64,000 bases of DNA from Dryobates pubescens (Eukaryota; Chordata; Aves; Piciformes; Picidae): NCBI RefSeq assembly GCF_014839835.1, contig NC_071627.1, forward strand, positions 17,974,001 to 18,038,000, written 5' to 3'. The translations under genes and the position numbers were made by a program. Position 1 is the first letter of the stretch; each line of letters starts with the position of its first letter. The notes beneath the pieces are model-generated. The model ran no database searches, had not been told where the DNA came from, and saw nothing but the letters and a program-made list of their open reading frames with translations. Below are positions 13,201 to 25,800 of this stretch, one piece after another.

Positions 13201-16200
13201 CAAAGCAGAGTGCCAGTGCCTTTTGCTCCAATCTCAAGTGATTACTGTTCACCAATGTAGTTAGTTTAAACAAGCAAGAAATAACTATTTCAAAATGCCC
13301 ATGCTCATCATCGTTGTCCAGATCAATAGGAAATGACCCTATGCCACCACTGCTGCTAGTCTGCCACGTTAAGCTTGCTGCTCCTCTTCAGAGTGCAGAA
13401 AGAAATCTCTTTCTTCCTCATGTTGGGTAGGGTCTCTGGCAGACAAACAAGCGGTGCTCGCAGCATACTTACAGGAGTGCTGTATTTCTGAAACTGAAGC
13501 TTCTCAGGAGGCTCCGCAGGGAGTGATGCAAGTCTGGCTGCAGAAAGCAACTTTGTAAACCCAGTACCCTGGGGGTTTCCACAGTTGTCTCATTACGGAA
13601 TAACATGAACTTTTTTTTTAATACCTCTTTCTGACCTTGGCCTGCACTGCTGTGTTTGTTTTGGCAATAAAGGTAGACGACCACCCCGAAGTCCTGGATG
13701 CAGCAGTTGTTGAAGCTGCTCTGTCTTCTTTCTGCGAAGATGCTGATGACCCTCAGACCCTGCCTGGCCCATGGGAACACTCAATTCGTCAGGAGCATGA
13801 GAAACAGGCCCAGATACCCCAAGTGTCTGTGACTGTGAAGCAGGAGAGACCAGAGTGTGAAGAGCCAGAGGCAAAGGGAATTCGAGACCTAATGAGCATT
13901 GCCGAGCTGGGAGCAGAAATAAAGACAGAACCTGTAGAGCAGGAGCAGAATCAGCTGGGCCCTGAGGAAACCATATCAGCATCTGCAAGAGTGACAGAAA
14001 CACCAGAGCTTAGAAGTCAAGAAATGGAAGAGGATCCAAGAACAGCTGTAGCAGCAGGAGAGACTTCTGAAATCGAGATAGAATCGGTTAAGGGAGAAGA
14101 CACCATGCACAATACAGTGAAGACGGAGGTATGTGAACAGAGAGGCTGTCTGGAACTGGTGTGGGGAAAGAAAGTAGCAGTTGTGGCAGGTAGAAGAGAA
14201 GTTTAGAGGAAGGATGACTGCTGGGTTGAAGGTGACCCTGTAATGAATGTGTCTGACTGTTTTTTTCTTGGGAGTCATGCTGCTGATCTGTGTGATCTGC
14301 AGAGAAGCTCTCTGCTTTAGGCAGTGCCTCTGTGTATCTCCCCCCGCCCACGTGCAGAGCTGCTGTTGGGAAGGTGCTCAGTGAACTTCATTGCCTTGAG
14401 TTAGGTTAGAGTGAGATGTGCCCACACCTTCACTGAAGTAAGCTGACACAAACATCTAGATTTGTGCATTTCTCTTCCCTCCAGACCCCACCTGATGATG
14501 ATTCATCCCCTCCACAAGTCCCAAATGTGAGTGAAGACTCCTCACAGGCTGATGTTCAGCACAAATTTGAGCTGTCAGGTAACTTAATTCAGCTAGGAAA
14601 TCTTTTCATGCAACATTATTAGCTGAATAGTTGTCAGTGATCTGGTTCAGGCTTTTTGGGGAGGAGGGAGAAAAGGTATGTGTAGGAACAGTGGTAATTA
14701 TTGCAGGACAGTAGGCATTGGTGCAGGAGCTTTTGTGGGGAAAACTGCTTTGTAGAATCAACCTTTGTGCTTTTCTTCCTTCCACAGAGTCAATGAAGGA
14801 GGAGGCCCACGTCCTCTTTAGGAGTCAGATGAAGGTAATTTTCAGTTGGTTGTAGTCATCTTGAGTTTTTTAGTAACACCTCACTGCTGCTGCTTTCTGG
14901 CTTTACATCTGCTGAAAAGCAAAGCTTGTGTTCAGGTTTCTACACTGAGAAGTGGGTGCTGTGCAGTTGTGACAAAAGAGGAGATTGCTTCAGGTGCTGT
15001 GAAGCTGTGTCTGTATGTGTGCTTCTGTGTCTGTGTGGGGAGGCAGGGCAGGAGAGAGCACCTAGCTTTTTGTGTTAGTGCCTGTACAGTTGCCAACGGC
15101 GTAGCAAGAAAATCACTTCGCTTGCTGAACCGTAATTGCTTTGGAGGCTTTGAGTTGCTGCTGTAGCTGGCTGTGCACTCATGAACTCTGTGTTTCAGGA
15201 TGGGCAGGCTGAAGAGGATGATGAGGATGGTGCCAGTGAGGCTGCCAGTTTGGAGGAACCCAAAGAAGAAGATCAGGGTGAGGGATATCTATCAGAGATG
15301 GATAACGAACCCCCCGTGAGTGAGAGTGATGATGGCTTCAGTGTCCATAACGCGCCTTTACAGTCTCACACGCTAGCCGACTCCATCCCCAGCAGCCCAG
15401 CCTCCTCACAGTTGTGAGTATCAGTGAAGCTCTCAGGCACACAGGTGTAAAACCCACACTCCTTTGTGGAGAGAGTGTAGGATTCTCATTTCTGTTTTGC
15501 TGACTGAGTGGGTCTGAGTGGGGAATTTGCTGATGATTCTCCTTGTTTACAAGTGCAAGTGTGCAGACAGTGCCATAGGACCAGGTCCCCACTTTTTCCT
15601 TTCTGTCTTTGGCATGAATTAGTGTAGGCAAGTCAAAGGCAAAATAAACCATAAGGATTTTGTCCCAAGGCAATATGAAAGCTCCTGAAGGAAGTCCTAT
15701 TCTTATCTTCCCAGCTCAGTGTGCAGTGAGGACCAGGAAGCAATACAGGCCCAGAAGATCTGGAAGAAAGCCATCATGCTGGTTTGGAGAGCAGCAGCTA
15801 ATCATAGGTGAGTCTGATGCCAAGAGCTGGCAGAAAGAAGTGACTACTCTTAGACAAGGCTCCACTCACATCTCAGAGGCTTGTCTTTTTTGGTTCTGGG
15901 AGATGTTGAATTGTTACTGGTAGCACACAAATAGACGTGAGCATGAAGCTAGTATTTCCCAGCAAGGATGGGGCGCTAAGCGGACTTCATCTCTCTGCAG
16001 GTACGCCAACGTCTTCCTGCAGCCTGTAACTGATGATATAGCACCAGGCTACCACAGTATTGTGCAAAGGTGAGTCTCAGCAGTCTTCTGTCATCAAAAC
16101 TCTGTATAATTGCATGTTTGTATAGGAATTTCTGGCAAGAACAGTGTAGGTTTTGACTGCCAAGACTGCAAGTCTTGGAAAATTGTTGGGGTATTTTTTG

Positions 16201-19200
16201 TCATGATTCAGTCAGAAACAGCTTTCCCCAAGAAATCCTTCAGTAACATGTCTTTACACAGCCCTGCCTTCAAATGAAAGACACTGGTTTACATACAGCT
16301 TGTTTATAACAGTAAGGTGATACATGACCCACCTGCTTCTCCCACTTTCTATCCAAGGGTAGGATTTAATCTCTGAAATTCAAAAATCAGCACGTTTTAC
16401 TGTCCCAGATAGTGAACTGTTCCAGAAGAATTACCAGAATCCCCTGATAGCCTCTGAAACCTTTCCTAAACAGTTAAGCAGCTGCTGCTTTAGCTCCTTA
16501 CTGTCTCCTTCAGTGATGGCTGAAGAAGGTAAATTCCTCTCCTCTCCTGTCATGTGTTATTCCTGTTCATGGTAATTCTCGACAGCTTGCATCTTCTGAC
16601 TCAGGGCCTTGGTACCAGGATCATAGCCTGTGTGGGAGAGCCTATTTGGCTAAATTAAATAGATGGTCTGACTAGAGATGTTAGAAATCCAGGGCTGTTA
16701 GCAAAACAGTGGGGAAAGAGTTAGGTATTTCTGTTGCTATTTCGATATTTATTGCAATTCTTTCTTAGGCCAATGGATTTATCTACCATCAAGAAGAACA
16801 TTGAGAATGGGCTGATACGAACCACAGCTGAGTTCCAGCGTGATATTATGCTGATGTTTCAAAATGCAGTTATGTACAACAGCTCTGACCATGATGTGTA
16901 CCACATGGCTGTGGAGATGCAGCGAGATGTCCTGGAGCAGATCCAGGTAAAATACTCAGCTGAGGCCAGTGCAGCACAGAGCCTTGGTCCATAAGTGTGG
17001 AAAAGTCTTCTGGATGTAAGAACACCGATTTGCTCACAGCATCTTTGAATGAAGTAGGCCCATCTTCCCCTGCATCACTCTTAGAATTGTTTAGGTTGGA
17101 ATATAAAATCAAGTCCAAATGTTAATCTAACACTGAGAAGTCCCAACACTAGACTGTGTCCCTAAGTGCCACATCTGTACATCTCTTGTGCTAGCTCAGG
17201 TGTTTGTGGTGAACTAGATTTTGCCTTCATTGAAACTAATGCAGCAAAATGCTTTATAGGTTCAGCCCAGACCAATTTCAAACCTAATTTCCTTCAGGGA
17301 AATGCTTAGGCCAGCAAGAACCAGGGTGTGGTTGAGGAACAGAAACAAGCAGCAAGAATGGTGAATGACAGGGGACGCGATTGCATCTTTAAGTGGCTGT
17401 GCTGGTTTATGCTGGTATCAAGTGTACATGAAACTTGTGTCCTGTGAATACATGCCATTTAAAATTTCTTGTGAAACAGAACATCCCAACTGGCAGAGCT
17501 AACAAGAGTTTGAACTGGGGTTTTATAGTTCCTTGGGACTTGTGGCTTCTGAGGTAAATGGAGGAACTTGCTCTGAGCAGAGACAAGGAACTGAAACTGC
17601 CTCAAACCCAATCATTCCCAGCCTGTGGTTTGTGATGGTTAACTGACATGCACTGACCGAGCTTGCTCTGCCTGAGGATCTTAACAAAGTATGGTTTTCT
17701 CCCAGCAATTTCTGGCCACACAACTGATCATGCAAACATCGGAGTCAGGGATCAGTGCAAAAAGCCTGCGTGGGCGAGACTCCACTCGCAAGCAAGATGC
17801 TTCGGAAAAGGTGAGAATGCTGCACCCTGTGGAAGGGCACTTGTTCTCTTTAGAAGAATCCCAAGACGCTGCTTGAAGTTCCCACACAAAGATGCCGGGT
17901 GTTTCTTGTGATTGCAGTGGCTCCACCATCTTTGAATGAACAGTTTTTCCTTTAAACACGTCCATTGATTAGATTAGAGCTCTGGAGCTGTACCTCATCC
18001 CAGAGGCAGGTCTCATGAGGCTTTTTTGGTAATCCAAATAGTTCTATTCCCTGATTTTTAAAAACAGGTGGTGAAAACTGTTGGGAAATGTACAGAGTAC
18101 TGAAAGATACATTAATTGCTGGCAAAATGAAAGTATAGGGAATTGGAAGACTGGCCTCTGCTATGTCTTTCACTTCCTACTCAGATTTTTAGAACCATGG
18201 AATCACTCCAGTCTAGTTTGCTGTGTAAAACACACGAAAGAGATTTTGATTTACATGCTGGCCTAAACTAACAGCAATATAAGTTTGGAGTTTTGTTCTG
18301 TAAAGGAACATCCAAACTTGATTAAGGGATATCAAGTGCTCTCAGCATGACATCGTGACAGCAAAGAATGCGTGCTTAGTTTAGTGACAACTGCACAGAG
18401 CAGTTTGGTAGACTAGGCCTTGCGACAGATGAGGAGGGAATATCCCTTTCCTAGCATTCTGACTCTCTTTCGTCCACATTTGTGTTTCTGCTGCATAAAG
18501 CTGATGCCGTGCGGGAAGGGAAGTGGGGCACTTGTTTCTCTGTGCTAATGTGTGGGCTCAGTGCTTCTGTGTGGTGTGTGCATTTCCATATCTGGTATCT
18601 GATAAGTCCTTCTGTTTGGCCTTTTAACAGGACAGTGTCCCAATGGGCTCTCCTGCCTTCCTTCTCTCTCTCTTTGTAAGTATTGAAAGGCTCCAGCAGA
18701 TACCGCAGTACTGCTGGCTGTGTGCTCTGCTCCTTGTCTGGGTGATCACTGCACTGTCACAGCATCCTTAGCGCTGCAGCGGTGTGTGTTTAACGTAGGG
18801 ACTGTACAACCATGGTTATTGGGGAATAAATATCTCAGTCCCTTAATTCCTCAGTGTGGGTGCGTGGGAGGGGCTTCAGTCTTTTCTTCTGGTTTCAAGT
18901 GTTCTCATTTTGTCATCTGCCTTTGCTTTTTTCCACAATTTCTCTCCTCCTTTCTTTCCATGTTGGTGGTAAGACAGAACAAGTGGTGCAGTATACTGTA
19001 GTTTCTACATCTCTCATGCTTATACAGCTGCCCCTTCCACACGTTCGAGACAGTACAAAAGGTCTTGGGAAGGTGAGGAGTCAGCTGTGTACTCCTTTAT
19101 CATTCAAGGTCCAGAAAGCAAATAAGATACTCCGCAGAAATATCTTGCTCTGTGCCTGTGGTGATCTGGAAGTGTTTGGAAAAAGATTCCCTCCAGGAAA

Positions 19201-19869
19201 CCCCAAGTCTCTGAGTTGCGGGCAGGAGAAAGGGGAGGAAGATGGAGAGTTGTTTTTTTCTCTCGCATATATCTAAAGACAGAGAAGTACTCCAGCATGT
19301 CAGCCAGAGGGAAAGGGCAGCGGATCAAAGGAAGCTCTCAGCTCGCCTTCTACTCATGGAAAGGAGCTGTGCCGAGAAACTAGGGAGCTAGTGCCAGGGT
19401 CACTCAACTGGAGGAGCACTTCCCATAGGGATCAGCAGCTGATAAGGTAGGTTAGTCAGCAGTTTCCTCTTCCCATCTTAAGAGCCAAGCTAGAATCTAC
19501 TGATTAGGAGAAAGCCTGCACTGTACGTGCTCCAAAAAGCATCTGCCTAGGCAAGAGCCTTGTTGCCTCTCTCTGCCCTGGCTGCCAGCAGTGCACAGAG
19601 ATGCTGCAAATCTCAGCACCTGTGCTGTGTCCAGAGAGAATTTTAGGTAGGTCTGCAGGCAGGCCTCCCCAGGCCGCCTTAGGACAGCTTCCCTTTCACC
19701 TCTTGGGAAGGCATGAAAAGCTGTTACCAGTTGCACAGTTCCCTACCTCCTTGACTGCTGGAGGATTAGGGTTGCATAACTCCCTTATTTCTGTTTGCCT
19801 TGTGACTAGGATGGAGGCACCAGAGGGCGTCGCTGTGCCATCGAGGCAGACATGAAGATGAAGAAATGA
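4291..19869 (+). CDS. BRD8: BRD8, short isoform (one bromodomain), TIP60/NuA4 complex subunit
   Basis: Bromodomain subunit of the TIP60/NuA4 histone acetyltransferase complex, acting in the nucleus. Coding exons: 4291-4309, 4676-4772, 5529-5598, 6518-6567, 7699-7821, 7963-8043, 8491-8555, 9131-9267, 9701-9916, 11148-11292, 12285-12494, 12911-13191, 13673-14128, 14485-14578, 14788-14834, 15199-15413, 15715-15807, 16001-16069, 16769-16946, 17706-17810, 18631-18675 and 19810-19869. They sum to 2856 nt, i.e. 951 residues, in one continuous frame. The N-terminus MAAGTGKHKLLS matches BRD8. A lysine/glutamate-rich coiled coil (exons 5-7) and Pro/Ser/Thr-rich and acidic regions follow. The bromodomain spans about residues 780-885, with the acetyl-lysine-binding Asn in MYNSSDHDVY. 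This isoform ends in DGGTRGRRCAIEADMKMKK, as I recall for the mammalian p120 form. Confidence 0.95.
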
Positions 19870-22800
19870 TCCTGCAGGCAGACAAAACTCCATCCAGAGC
19901 TGGAGTGCAAGCAAGATGCTGTTAACAGCTGTTGGAGGAGGAAGAAAAGCTGCAGGTCCATTTCTGGGACCTGCTCCACCTTCTTCACTTGCGCCTCTGG
20001 AAAGCAGTGTCTCGTTGGAATGTGTAACCCAAAGAAACTTCCCCAGAGGGGAAGACTAGCCCCCCTGCCTGTTTTAGGGCAGTCGTCTTGGGCTTCATCA
20101 GTGTTCTGGTGTTAGCTAGCAACTGGTGGCTCGTATGTACTGTAATGTGAAGTGTACAGATTTTTACTAGTGACGTGTAAATGTGTATGTATATTAAAGT
20201 CTGGGAACAAATCCAGTGTACAGTGTGCAGTGTACTGAGCATTGCAGCTCTCTGCAGGAGGAGCCCTGGTTTTGTGCAAGCATGCACACCTGTCCTGCTT
20301 TTCTGCAAATACTCTGCAAATAACTCTTCCAGTTGCCTGTATAGCACACAAGCATGGCAGAGCTGTGACACTAGAGACAATCCATTAATCGTGGTAATGT
20401 TGTATAGATGGAGGGGGAGATTCCCAACTTGAATGTGTGAGAACATGGCAAAGGAGATCTAACCATCAGATGTTAAATACTTCAGTCTTGTAGCTTCCCT
20501 TAGGAGACTGATGTACTGAAATGTACCCTACATTCTTTCCCCAGAGGTGTGTAAAGGGTACACTAATCAGCTGTGATTCCAGCTGCCTGCCAGTACCTGG
20601 TTTCCACATCCAGGCTTGTAAACTGTTTCTCTTTACTGGAAATTGCAGGGTTTTTTTCTCAGCTACATGGATGAATGCTTAACTGAGGTTTAAGGTATCT
20701 CTAACAATTTGCAAGTCACCTTCATATTTTCTGCTCATATGACCTGAGAGATGAAACTTAGATATTTTCTACTCCACTGACTTTCCAAGGGGGGGGAAAA
20801 AAAATCCTTCCTGATGCTCGCAGCAGCTGGGAGTGGTCTACACTTGTGCAGCATGTACAGGGTGCAGCTTTCTGACACACAAGGTGCAAGAAACTGAGTC
20901 ACTGTGATTAAGGCCAGAGAGATTGTTACTTTACCTTGATTTTCACAAGTTCTGTGTTGGAAGTTGGTTGTGTTTGGTGTGTTAATTCCCATGTTTGGCT
21001 TGGGTATATTTCCACTAAAAGTCACTATGCCTTTGATGCATGAAAAGTAGAATCCTTTAGTTTGCTTACTGGTTAACTTTCCTTCACTAGTGAAAGGAGA
21101 AACAAATTTCTGATGTGCATTTTTATGGCCTCAGTTTCCAGAGATTACAGGTGTGGATACACTGGTAGCACAAAAAAAATTGCAAGTTTCTTTTGGTTTC
21201 TGGCATTGTATAGAATAATGTAAGTTGGAAAGGATGTCTGCACATTGATCTAGTCCAAACTACTGCTCAAAGCTTCAAAAGTAGAACAGGTTGTTCAGAG
21301 CCTTGTCTAGCCACATTTTTGAGATCTCCAGAGACGGAGATTTAGTAAATCCTCTGGGCAACAAGTTTCAGTGCTTGCTTACTCTAAAGGTTTACCTCGT
21401 ATCCAGTCTGAATTTCCTTAAGTGCAGCTTGTCGTCACTGCCTCCTCTCCTTTCACTGTCTGGCTCCATTTCCTCTCTAACACTTCTGCCCCATCTTTGT
21501 CCATGTTGAAAAACTGAAGTTAACAACACTCCCACATGCTCCATGGACCTTTATTGTGCCTGCTAGTAGCTTGCTTGCATTATGGAAAGCATTGGTGTTC
21601 ATTCATGCCATTGGTTTCTTCTCTTAACCAGGTATTGTTCCCTCAAAGAGCCTTTTCCCTTGTCCTGTGATGTGTTAAACACCTTCAGTGATGCTTAAGA
21701 TCTTTAAAAATCTAAGATTTTCTCTGCAGAGCACCATTGCCTCCTTCCAAATTCATCATCTCACACTGACTATTAATTCTGCTCTTCCTAACGCTTTGTT
21801 CTAATCTGTCTAGTGAGAACTCAGGCTTACTGTGCTGCATCTCCCAACATGCACCCTTTTATAGATGGTAACAATCACATCCCTCTGGGGTTTTTTGTGC
21901 TGTGATTAGTTTAAATGACAGGTTACAGAGTATAGGTTTGGACACACTATATTTAAGCTTCTTTAGGACTCAGGAGTGAATTTCAACTGCTTCTAAGGTT
22001 TACTCCCTTCTTCAACTTGTTCTAAACCCTCCCCTGTTGACATTTTGATTAGAAAAACACTCTCAGACCCATCCCAAGAGAAAGTCTTGTGTGATCTCCT
22101 TTGTGGCAACTGCTGATAATGATGATTAATTTGGTTTTTCCAGCTGGCCCTATTTTACACAGAGATGTTTGGCACTGATCGTGTGTCATCCCCCTCGATC
22201 ATCTGGCAGCTCTCTGCTTCTGATGTTGTTGTTGTTGTTATTTGCTTTTATGTCTTCACCAAATTGTTTTTCAGTTGGGTTTTGTCCTTCCTTTTCCTCC
22301 CTCCACCCCCCCTACTTTTTGTGGCTTCTACATTTCTTTACTAGAACTGGGGCTTTTGCCATTTTTCTTGTTTTGACATGGAGCTCCTTTTAAGAGGCCA
22401 TCTTTTTTATTCCTGACAGCTTTTTTTCTCCTAGTGGTGAGGGGCTGTGCAGTGTCCAATCTCTGCAAAGCAAACTAGAGCTTTCCAATTTCAGAACGAT
22501 TCCTTCTGGTCACTTCTGTAGCCAACATAATTAGGAACTGTCAAGCAGTTCTTAATTAAATTTGAAGTCTGTATCTTTTAGGTCACACCACCACCCCCCC
22601 CGCCTTTTTTTTTTTTTTTGCAGAATTGGTAAGAAACTAAGCAGTCTGTAATTATTTCACTCATCCTGCTTGTCTTGCATTAATGCCTCTGTGCTACTTT
22701 CTGGCATCTTGAGTCTTCCAAGGTTCAGTTGAAAAGAACATAAGGCTGAAGATCTTTTTAATCGATGCTTATGTCCAAGTTCCTTGGGCTTCTTGATTTT

Positions 22801-25800
22801 AAAATGCTTCTCTCTCTCAACTGGAGCACAGAAAGATAATCACAAGTGATTGGATTACCCTAGGCTAAGGCTTTTCTGTTCTTCAGCTGGTTCTGCGTGT
22901 GCAGCCGCCTCTGCTGATGGTGCAGGAAAGTGCTTTAGGCATGGGGGTTACTCTTCAGATGAAATCACAGTTTGCCCAACTCCTTCAGCTGGAAGCTGAG
23001 AGCAGGTAATGTTATCTCTTACCTCATCAAATTTTATCTCTTTCTGCTGAGGTTAACTTTGAAAGAGGTTACAGAGGGACAGCCTTTCAGATCCGACCTT
23101 TGCTTGAACGTTTGTGACGTGACCAAAGTATTCTCATCCCAAACCCAATGGATTCCTTATTTCACCATCAGCTGTATTTGTAGCTGTGTTAGCAGTCCTG
23201 AGAATGCAAAAGGAAATCAGTGGGAAATTTGCATGTTCAAAACTGGAAGAACTAGGTTGTGTGTAATTAATGGAAAACTCTAAAGACCCTGCTAATTAAT
23301 GCATAGAATTCTCCATAGGTACAACATCCAGGCAGCTGAGTTCAGTCACAAGATACAGATTTTTCTAGCAGCCTTTACTGTTGTTACGTGACTCTGCAAG
23401 CACTTCCCCAGATGTAGTGATATCGTAGTGGACTCATGCAGTAGAAGACACTTAGGCATGGATTAATGACCAAAGATGAAATGAATGTTTTCTTTCTTCT
23501 TAAGGGAATGATTTATTTGCTGAAATGTGTAGAACTGTCCCCTGTCAGTGTGTGACTCTGCATGATTATAATCGTTCTGGCTCAGGAACACCAAGATACC
23601 ACGAGCCAGCTAAATCACATCTGTCACTTTCAAAACAAAGTGTCTGTAGGGTTTGTAATAAGTTGTTTTCAGTATAAAAAGCTCTCAGGGGGCAGCAGAG
23701 GGAATTACAGTGAGTTGTCCTTGGAGTTAGCAGTTGTTCAAAACTGTCTGCCGCTCAGGAGCCCCAGCATGACTTGGGCTGAGCTTGCTGCTGGATGCCT
23801 TCAGCACCTTAAACATGTAGCAGCCAACAAAGCCACATGTTCCTAATCAACTCAGCATCCCTGGAGCACAGTAACCCCCTGAGCCTTGGGCAGGGGGAGA
23901 GCGGGGCAAAAGCACCAGAAAACCTGAAATTCAGTTGCTCTGAAATGTTGGTTTGCACTGCAGAACTACAGCCCTGCCACATGGTGTCAAGTATGGGCTC
24001 AGGTGTAGGCTGATTGCCTCACAGAGTCCTTCCCATGCTTTGGCTCTCTAAATATGTCAGGAAATGAGCTGGGCTTTGTCATTCTGGATCAGGATACAAA
24101 GAAATTGCTCTCTCTCTCTCTCTCTTTATGTTTGTTTGCAGGCAGGCCATGCCTGGGTGTGGTGGGAGTCTGAGACGGAGTCTCCTAGCGAGTCAGAGAA
24201 CAGTGACTTCCAGTCTCTTCTCAGCTGGGATTCAACTTTGGATCTGGATGTGTGGAGCTGGAGAAATACTGAAGAGGTGGCCATGAGAAAGCTAGAGGAG
24301 AGCAGCCGAGAGGCAGACCATGAGCCGGAGCAAAATGAGACTCTCTGGGAGGATGATAGCGAAGACTACCAAAAGGCAGAGAGGCCATGTGAAGATGACA
24401 GTCTTCTCCAGTTCTTCTCAAAGGTAGGGATGTTTGGGTGACAGGAAAGTGAGCGGCATAGTTCAGGCCCTGCTCAAGGGCCTTCAGCATCCCCACGCAC
24501 AGAAGCAGTCTGTGGGAAGCACAGAAGCCCTCAGTCCACTTGCTCCCTGCCCCAGTCCTAGCCCTTTCTCCCATTTAATGCTGATACCACAACCAGGCAG
24601 CTTCTTTGTCAAAACACAGCTCACCCTGAAGCACAGAAATGTCAATGAACCAACACTGTAATAATAACACATGGCTTCATTAGAAGATTTTGCAAGGATT
24701 CCTAAAAATGGAAAGGTATTCATGAGCAAAAGCAAAAATAGCATCTGTGCTACTTATGTCTTCTTCCTATTGCCTTCATGATTTGAAGCAGTCTTTGTGT
24801 TGCAGGTAACCCAGATGATGGAACCTCTCCACATTAGCAGCACGGAGTCATCACAGACTGAGTGGGATTATTGTGACTCTGGGAAGGAGGGTGATGGGGA
24901 AGATGTGAAGTGCCAGGAAAAGACCAGAGGAACAGCAGTCTTGGGAACAGAGGAAAGTCAACTACACATCCTGGTAGAAGACAAGAAAGAACATTTCCTG
25001 GGAAGAGAGGTAAGGGAGAGGTGGTCCTAAGAGAGCCTCTGGTCCTGGATGAGAGATGAGACAGAGAAGGGAATCAGCTCTGGAAGAGATGGAGAAGTCC
25101 CAAGTTCTGAGTATGGAGACAGGGACACAGAGATACATCAAGGAGAGCAATACAAAAGAAATGTAAGAGTGGTAGGATGTGGAGTTTTTTCTGTATGGAT
25201 ATGTATCTTTATGTTACAGATTAAACCTTCAGATTTGAGTTGAAGGAATTGCTCCTTGGCAGTGTAAAGGTGACTCATGAGAGCTGGCAGTCTGCTTTTG
25301 GGCTTAAGGCAAGACTGGAGTACTTCCCTTATTCTAATTGCTGTGTTTTGCAGCTTGGCTGGTTTCAAGCCCACATGGCTGTGATGGCAATAACCATCTG
25401 CCCTTGGAGACCATCATGTCTTGGAAGCAGGCATTGTCTAGCCTGGGTTTGCATCAGTGCTGTGTCTAGGGGGGCTGTGGGCTCCCACCAGCCTGCGAGG
25501 TGTTGCTGGGACAGGTAACATAGCAGTGGAAGAACAGTGCCATTTTTCCACCCTCACATTTGTTCCCTTGCAAATTTAGAAACTGGAGACAGAAATAACT
25601 TCCAGGGTTCTCACATTTCACCTGTGCAGCCAGGATGGTTGGTGTTATTCTCAGCAGTTCCCTTGGTCATTGTTTCTCCCAGCAGTTTCCTTGTAGTTCT
25701 CCCACTGGTACAAGGCAAAAATAGCACAGTGTCCACTTTCTTCCTGGGGAGACTGCTCCAGGCTTCAGATCTGTTGAGGATTCTCAGGTGCCCTTGCACA

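Noticed and set aside
22590-22623. C-rich tract, 15 T and GCAG resembling a very strong splice acceptor
   Set aside because: No conserved coding sequence follows at 22624; it looks like a mononucleotide repeat within a BRD8 intron.
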